64,000 nucleotides of DNA, taken from the NCBI GenBank assembly GCA_027946365.1, contig JAPEUQ010000002.1:2790001-2854000 (forward strand), read 5' to 3'. The translations under genes were made by a program, and so were the position numbers. Of the stretch, positions 59,905 through 64,000 are shown one piece after another. Source of the stretch: Kalmusia sp. IMI 367209. Taxonomy: Eukaryota; Ascomycota; Dothideomycetes; Pleosporales; Didymosphaeriaceae. Position 1 is the first letter of the stretch; the number at the start of each line of letters is the position of its first letter. Under the pieces are notes generated by a model. That model saw only the letters and a program-made list of their open reading frames with translations. It did no database searches and was not told the DNA's origin.

Positions 59905-60990
59905 ATTGAAGCTTTATTTTTAAGCTGTTCTACCACTTTGTATGGCCACCTCCTGCAGCAATTACTGCTAAGCAGCGTTCCTTCATATTCTCTATATACT
60001 TTTTAAAGTCTCCTACATCAAGCTTCTCCTATTCTTCAGTTATGTAGTATTTTACCTCTTCTTTAGTCTTTAGAAACCTCTTTCCTATACGATATTTGAG
60101 AATCCGCCAAATGATTTTAATAGGATTAAGATCTAGTAAATTAGGGGGCTAATTCATTTACAGAATTCCTAGTCTTTAATAAAGAGCTTTTATAGCTCTT
60201 ATAGTATGTGAAGAAGCTCTATCTTCTATAAGAATAGGAACAGAGACTTGCTGCTTAAAGTAATAAATAATGGGTATAATCTCTCTATAATAGATATCTC
60301 TATTAATATTCCTCTACTCTTTTTAAAGACTACTATAGGTCCTTTATACTAGCTGGTAATACTACCCTAAATTATATAGATAGAATAGCCTCGAAACTTA
60401 GGAATATAGTAAGAAGGGAGATATTTCTCTTCAGCTCTATAAGTAATAAAGACTTGCCCAGCAGAGCTATAAGCTATAGAATATATATTTATCTCTATAA
60501 CTAGTGACTACTGCTATTCATTCCATCCTATATAGGTGTGAGCCTATTCTAATCTAGCCCTCTTATACTTTTTTATAAGAAAAGGCTTCTCTGTTACCAC
60601 TCTTCTAAAGTATTTCTCCTTCTTAAACGCTACTATAAGAGTACGCTTACAGGCTTATATTATTTTAAGAGTAGTTATCTTAAGGAGATAGAGCCTTCTA
60701 TAATAGCCGTTAATCGTCACTCACTAAGTAAGGCGCTTGCGTAAAGGCGTATCAAGGATAGGAGCCCTACCTTAAGGCTTCTTAGGCGTCTCAGGTAAAG
60801 CAATCGTACGGCGAACAGTAAAGTAAGGGATTTAAATTTAAGAGCTAATTTTAGTATAAGACCAGCCTGCGTAGTTACGTAAAGTAAGGATCTCGATTCG
60901 TTAATGATAGGTTAAACGCCCTGCAGTTGCCTTACTAGATTTTAAGGCATCGCGCTCACGGATTCGATGTAGAGAAGGCATATTGTGTAG
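59905..60990 (-). mobile_element. RIP-decayed Tc1/mariner transposon
   Basis: An AT-rich ~1.1 kb segment whose minus strand still spells parts of a Tc1/mariner transposase. Near 60100-60152 the block PPNLLDLNPIKIIWRILKYR (DxNPIExxW motif of the DDE/D end) is readable, preceded by a stop from TGG/CAG-to-TAG-like change. Near 60740-60790 the helix-turn-helix linker GRAPILDTPLRKRLT is readable. Many stops and C-to-T/G-to-A changes mark RIP. Terminal inverted repeats were not confirmed by eye. Confidence 0.75.
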
Positions 60991-61110
60991 GTGCTGCGCA
61001 AAAAAAAGTTGCTGAGCAAAAAGCTAGAAAGCTGCTGAGTCAAAAGCTAGAAAGTTGCTGAGCAAAAGGCTGCGCAAAAGGCTTCTGAGCAAAAAAAGCT
61101 GACTGGAAAA
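60990..61110. repeat. Tandem minisatellite
   Basis: Imperfect repeats of gctgagcaaaagctagaaa-like units (gctgag, gctgcg, ctagaaa) just right of the transposon. About five copies of a ~20 bp unit. May be part of the element's end. Confidence 0.65.
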
Positions 61111-61930
61111 CAGGTGTCCTTTTGCGAAGGTTGGTGGCGCTGAACAGGGGGGGCAGCCCGTACATGAGTCCCCCTTGTGTCGAGTATTTGAGTATTACTA
61201 GTATGAATTCAAGAAGCTAGCTAAAAGGAGCTATGATGTTCTGGGGAACCTATCCTTACTTGCACTGCAACTGCTTTAGCGTTGGACAACATGTAGCTTT
61301 ACAAGGCTCTTCGGAAGAGGACCCACCGAGTAAAGTTTTCTGCTCTTATTTGTGAACATGTGATATCTTAACTACCATGTCGCCCCGCGTGACCCCGCTG
61401 CCCTAGTGAATGGCCGTGACCCATATTTATCAGCTAAGTACCTTGCATTGGCTAGATCGGGCCGTTGGGTGGGTCCGTACGCGCGCAGTAAAACACCCCG
61501 TCCCTGGAATGTGATAAGTCACGGATGATCTTCCTAAGGAATATTTCCGATAAAGGCATTCCCATGATATGTTGGGGCTCAAGACCTTGCATTATGACCA
61601 CGGGCATCGGATCAATGGCTATTGTAGCCAATAGAAACAAGTAACCAAGATTCCTCAAGACATCTTGGTAGGGTACAATCTCGTTCAGTGCTACTATAAT
61701 GTTCCTGAGGCCACGTGATCGGTCTTTACCATCAAACGATACCATTGGCTTCTGTCGGTGTCACATTGTACCGATTGCGGTTTGCATGCTCACACCTCGT
61801 GGCCTTGAATTATAGGCTCCAAGAACTATAACAGGAGCTCTTATGAGGTTTCGATGTCACTCCCTCAATAGTTCTTCTGTACCACAGGTGTCAATCGGAT
61901 CTCGATTGATTGATTGGCTGCATTCCGACA
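61111..61930. other. Intergenic, no supported gene
   Basis: About 800 bp between the minisatellite and the GH2 N-terminal piece. No coding or repeat signal stands out; the right end should be the old GH2 promoter. Confidence 0.45.
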
Positions 61931-62440
61931 ATGGGCTCCCCAATGTGGACGTCACACAACTCATCTGGGCTTCGCTTCATTGGATTGTTGCTGCTTGCGG
62001 TACTTGAGTTTACCGCCGCACAGTCGCTCCGCGAGCGCATCAGTATCAACGCAGACTGGCGCTTTTCACGTTTTACCAGCAATCCGGACCAGCTTTCTTA
62101 CGCTACTCTCAAGTCGTGGATCCTTCCTTCGTCCAACGACTTCAACTCAGGCACGAAGTACAAGCGCCCCTCGGGAACTCCTCCAGGTGGCAATGTTCAA
62201 TATGTTCAGAGCACTTTCGACGATAGTAAATGGGAACCAGTAGATCTCCCACATGATTGGGCAATCAAGGGTCCTTTCGGTGCGCCAGGAATTCCAGGAT
62301 CAGAGGGGAAGTTACCATACAATGGAGTCGGATGGTACCGGAAGAAAATAACAGTGGATGCAGCAGACATCAAATCTGGGAAGAGCTTGTACCTAGATAT
62401 TGACGGGGCTATGTCATATGCAAGTGTGTGGCTCAATGGC
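61931..62440 (+). pseudogene. N-terminal fragment of a GH2 beta-galactosidase
   Basis: ATG at 61931, signal peptide (LRFIGLLLLAVLEFTAAQ), then the sugar-binding domain of GH2: RISINADWRFSRF, WEPVDLPHDWAIKGPF, LPYNGVGWYRKKI and YLDIDGAMSYASVWLNG. Homology ends at WLNG, about residue 170. The frame stops within a further ~7 codons, inside a minisatellite. The catalytic barrel is absent. The missing end with DUF4982 lies at 56500-57210 on the opposite strand. A truncated secreted peptide could still be made. Confidence 0.85.
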
Positions 62441-62780
62441 AGACAGACGTCGCTTCCTTGACCACACCGCCGCTTCCTCCACAACATCGTCGCTTCCCTA
62501 TCCACCACAATGCAGCTTCCTCAAACACAGTACCCCGCTCACAGGGCGACCAAATTTCTCAGAGCCTTTTCTGAAGATGTTTCTTTCTACATCTTCCAGA
62601 CCTACGGGGGCGTTAACAGCACTGAAATACCAGCGATACACAACGAAAGCATCCCCCGCAATACCGGGAGTATACGGTGAGAGCATCCTCTTCCATACCA
62701 GCACGAAGTGCGAGCATCTTGTTGCATTCTGGCACGAAGTGAGAGCATCTTATCACAATACTGACAGCACGCAGTGAGAG
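62440..62780. repeat. Two minisatellites at the GH2 breakpoint
   Basis: First, four imperfect ~20-23 bp units starting gtcgcttcc, gccgcttcc, gtcgcttcc and gcagcttcc (about 62446-62530). Second, near 62675-62780, imperfect units such as gcacgaagtgagagcatctt repeated about three times. The two together fill most of the space between GH2 homology and the next gene. Confidence 0.7.
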
Positions 62781-63728
62781 ATGTTTCACTTACTCATCGC
62801 GAACTTGGTTCTCCTGTACATGGTATCAGATGTGCAAACGCCATTTCTTCTTTGGCGGGTTCTGCCCGACATAGGTACTGCGACAAAGCTCCTTCGGCAT
62901 TCCCTCATCGCTCTTCCCGCAATCAACGAACTCCTGCTTCTGAAAGAATGCCCTAGCATCGAATATCTCCATGGTATTGCCGCCAAGCAAGCAGATTTCT
63001 GGAATGATCATTTCGGTGTTTATCTCCACATTCTCGAGAAGAGGGGCGATATGCCTCTACTGTATGTTGGGTCGACATACCGGACTTTCAAATTGAGACA
63101 CAAGTGCTACAAGAGTGGCGATTACCCCTCATTGGACTACGCTCAAGCAATAAAAAAAGGATACAAGCGAACGGCAGTGATTTATCTGGCAGCATTCGAA
63201 CAAGGACCGATCACCAAGCAATTGAGGTTGTCTCATGCCCTGGCCAGGGTATTGGAAGCGATGTTCATAGCACGGCTTTGGACATACAAATCCGAAACAT
63301 ATGGTACTGTCACAGAGCTCAACGGCTGGAAAAAAAGCAGTTTACAGTGGTTTGGCCTGAATGGTATGAATCCGATTCGCGAAGCCGTGCCACTATTGAA
63401 GGACGCCTTGACATTGTCGGATGAAGACCTCAAGGAATTGGAGGTGAAGCGCAAAGCCAGGAAGGCGGAACTCGATGCTTTGCGATGGCTAAAGAATAAG
63501 GACACTGTGAAAGCTGCGAGAAGGGAAAATAGGGCTGCAAACAACAAGGTAGCTCGGGAATACAAGGCGAAGAACAAAGACAGGATCAACAGGCAGAGGA
63601 GAGAGAGAAGGCGCATCGAGAACGCAGCGGCATTGACGGACCCTGGTATTGCGGCCAAACTCGCAGAGAAGCGTGCCAAGGCGGTGGCATACGGAAGGCG
63701 TTGGAGGGCAGCCCAGAAGTCGGCTTGA
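62781..63728 (+). CDS. GIY-YIG-type nuclease domain protein with basic coiled-coil tail
   Basis: Single exon of 315 aa. The segment HFGVYLHILEKRGDMPLLYVGS, then KLRH, fits a GIY-YIG nuclease core: GVY at 79-81, YVG at 95-97, candidate Arg at 106 and candidate catalytic Glu at 159 (ARVLEAMF). The C-terminal ~95 residues are very basic and helical (AARRENRAANNKVAREYKAK, then NKDRINRQRRERRRIENAA), like DNA-binding tails on GIY-YIG proteins of phages, viruses and some fungi. No transmembrane or secretion signal. It lies directly right of the minisatellites and left of a broken GH3 gene. It could be a stand-alone homing-type or mobile-element-linked gene; the activity is not proven. Confidence 0.65.
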   Translation: MFHLLIANLVLLYMVSDVQTPFLLWRVLPDIGTATKLLRHSLIALPAINELLLLKECPSIEYLHGIAAKQADFWNDHFGVYLHILEKRGDMPLLYVGSTYRTFKLRHKCYKSGDYPSLDYAQAIKKGYKRTAVIYLAAFEQGPITKQLRLSHALARVLEAMFIARLWTYKSETYGTVTELNGWKKSSLQWFGLNGMNPIREAVPLLKDALTLSDEDLKELEVKRKARKAELDALRWLKNKDTVKAARRENRAANNKVAREYKAKNKDRINRQRRERRRIENAAALTDPGIAAKLAEKRAKAVAYGRRWRAAQKSA

Positions 63729-63789
63729 AGAGGTATTGTGAGTGGGAATGTGTTGTATTGGTATGGCAGTACCTCTACAATCGTCGACA

Positions 63790-64000
63790 TGTATAGGTGT
63801 AATGATGGCGTCGACGATGACACCATCAATTGGGTCGTTAGAGCGATGTGTCTCTTGCTCATTACCAATATAGTGCTTCGCGACTGCTTGTACACCTTTC
63901 TCCTGTATACCTGTGATCGTTGTAGCTATTGCGATGCCTGTCAAGTATGGATCAGGCGAAAAGCCCTCCCAATTGCGGCCACCGAGCGGGTGTCGTCCTA
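63790..64000 (-). pseudogene. Partial GH3 beta-glucosidase, runs off the right edge
   Basis: Minus-strand reading from the right edge gives LGGRNWEGFSPDPYLTG, then AIATTITGIQEKGVQAVAKH and YIGNEQETHRSNDP, a clear part of the GH3 N-terminal barrel (the NWEGFSPDPYLTG and KHYIGNEQE motifs). Homology stops near 63800, far short of the catalytic Asp (SDW) region, and the frame then runs into unrelated sequence. The C-terminal end is at 58360-58828. The start codon is outside the window. Confidence 0.85.

Noticed and set aside
60990..62780. Repeat clusters as a possible CRISPR array
   Set aside because: Units are adjacent and imperfect with no unique spacers, and the genome is eukaryotic.

Overview
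This window is nuclear DNA of a filamentous ascomycete (Pezizomycotina, most likely a Dothideomycete). The grounds are the many 43-109 nt introns with fungal splice signals, a HET-domain gene, Zn2Cys6 regulators, ankyrin and STAND-type genes, fungal housekeeping genes (mitochondrial bS18m, Mnr2-type CorA transporter, Frag1/DRAM/Sfk1 protein), and AT-rich stretches decayed by C-to-T and G-to-A changes typical of RIP (repeat-induced point mutation). Exon joins were worked out by hand and checked only for reading frame and splice signals.

Layout. 1-3 kb: a HET-domain gene and a decayed partial copy of the same gene at the left edge. 4.7-15.6 kb: a small conserved-looking protein, a PlsC-type acyltransferase, a cysteine-rich secreted protein, a repeat-rich protein, an MFS transporter with a one-base frame break, and a CorA-family Mg2+ transporter. 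16.7-20.1 kb: a large disordered zinc-finger protein. 21.4-23.7 kb: a ten-exon amidase, also with a one-base frame break. 25-34 kb: an accessory block holding a RIP-decayed transcription factor relic, an ankyrin protein with a STAND-like N-terminus, two small genes, and a large protein kinase fused to an NB-ARC-type NTPase. 35.6-46.4 kb: a Zn2Cys6 regulator (source of the relic's homology), an MDR oxidoreductase, a secreted protein with two crystallin-like repeats, a PPR protein divergent from mitochondrial ribosomal protein bS18m, a Frag1-type membrane protein and a single-pass surface protein.

47.3-56.3 kb looks like a carbohydrate-use cluster: a DUF2264 protein, an MFS transporter, a cytosolic GH88 unsaturated glucuronyl hydrolase and a Zn2Cys6 regulator. 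A perfect CGG-N6-CCG palindrome lies just upstream of the regulator. A secreted Cip1-like protein at 59.1 kb would fit as the outside enzyme or binding protein. A plausible pathway is outside depolymerisation, uptake by the MFS carrier, and intracellular removal of unsaturated uronic acid.

56.5-64 kb is a rearranged tail. It holds separate N- and C-terminal pieces of a GH2 beta-galactosidase and of a GH3 beta-glucosidase in opposite orientations. Between them are a RIP-decayed Tc1/mariner element, minisatellites and a GIY-YIG-type nuclease gene. One ancestral inversion plus insertions would explain the orientation of both broken genes. No tRNA, rRNA or CRISPR array was seen.
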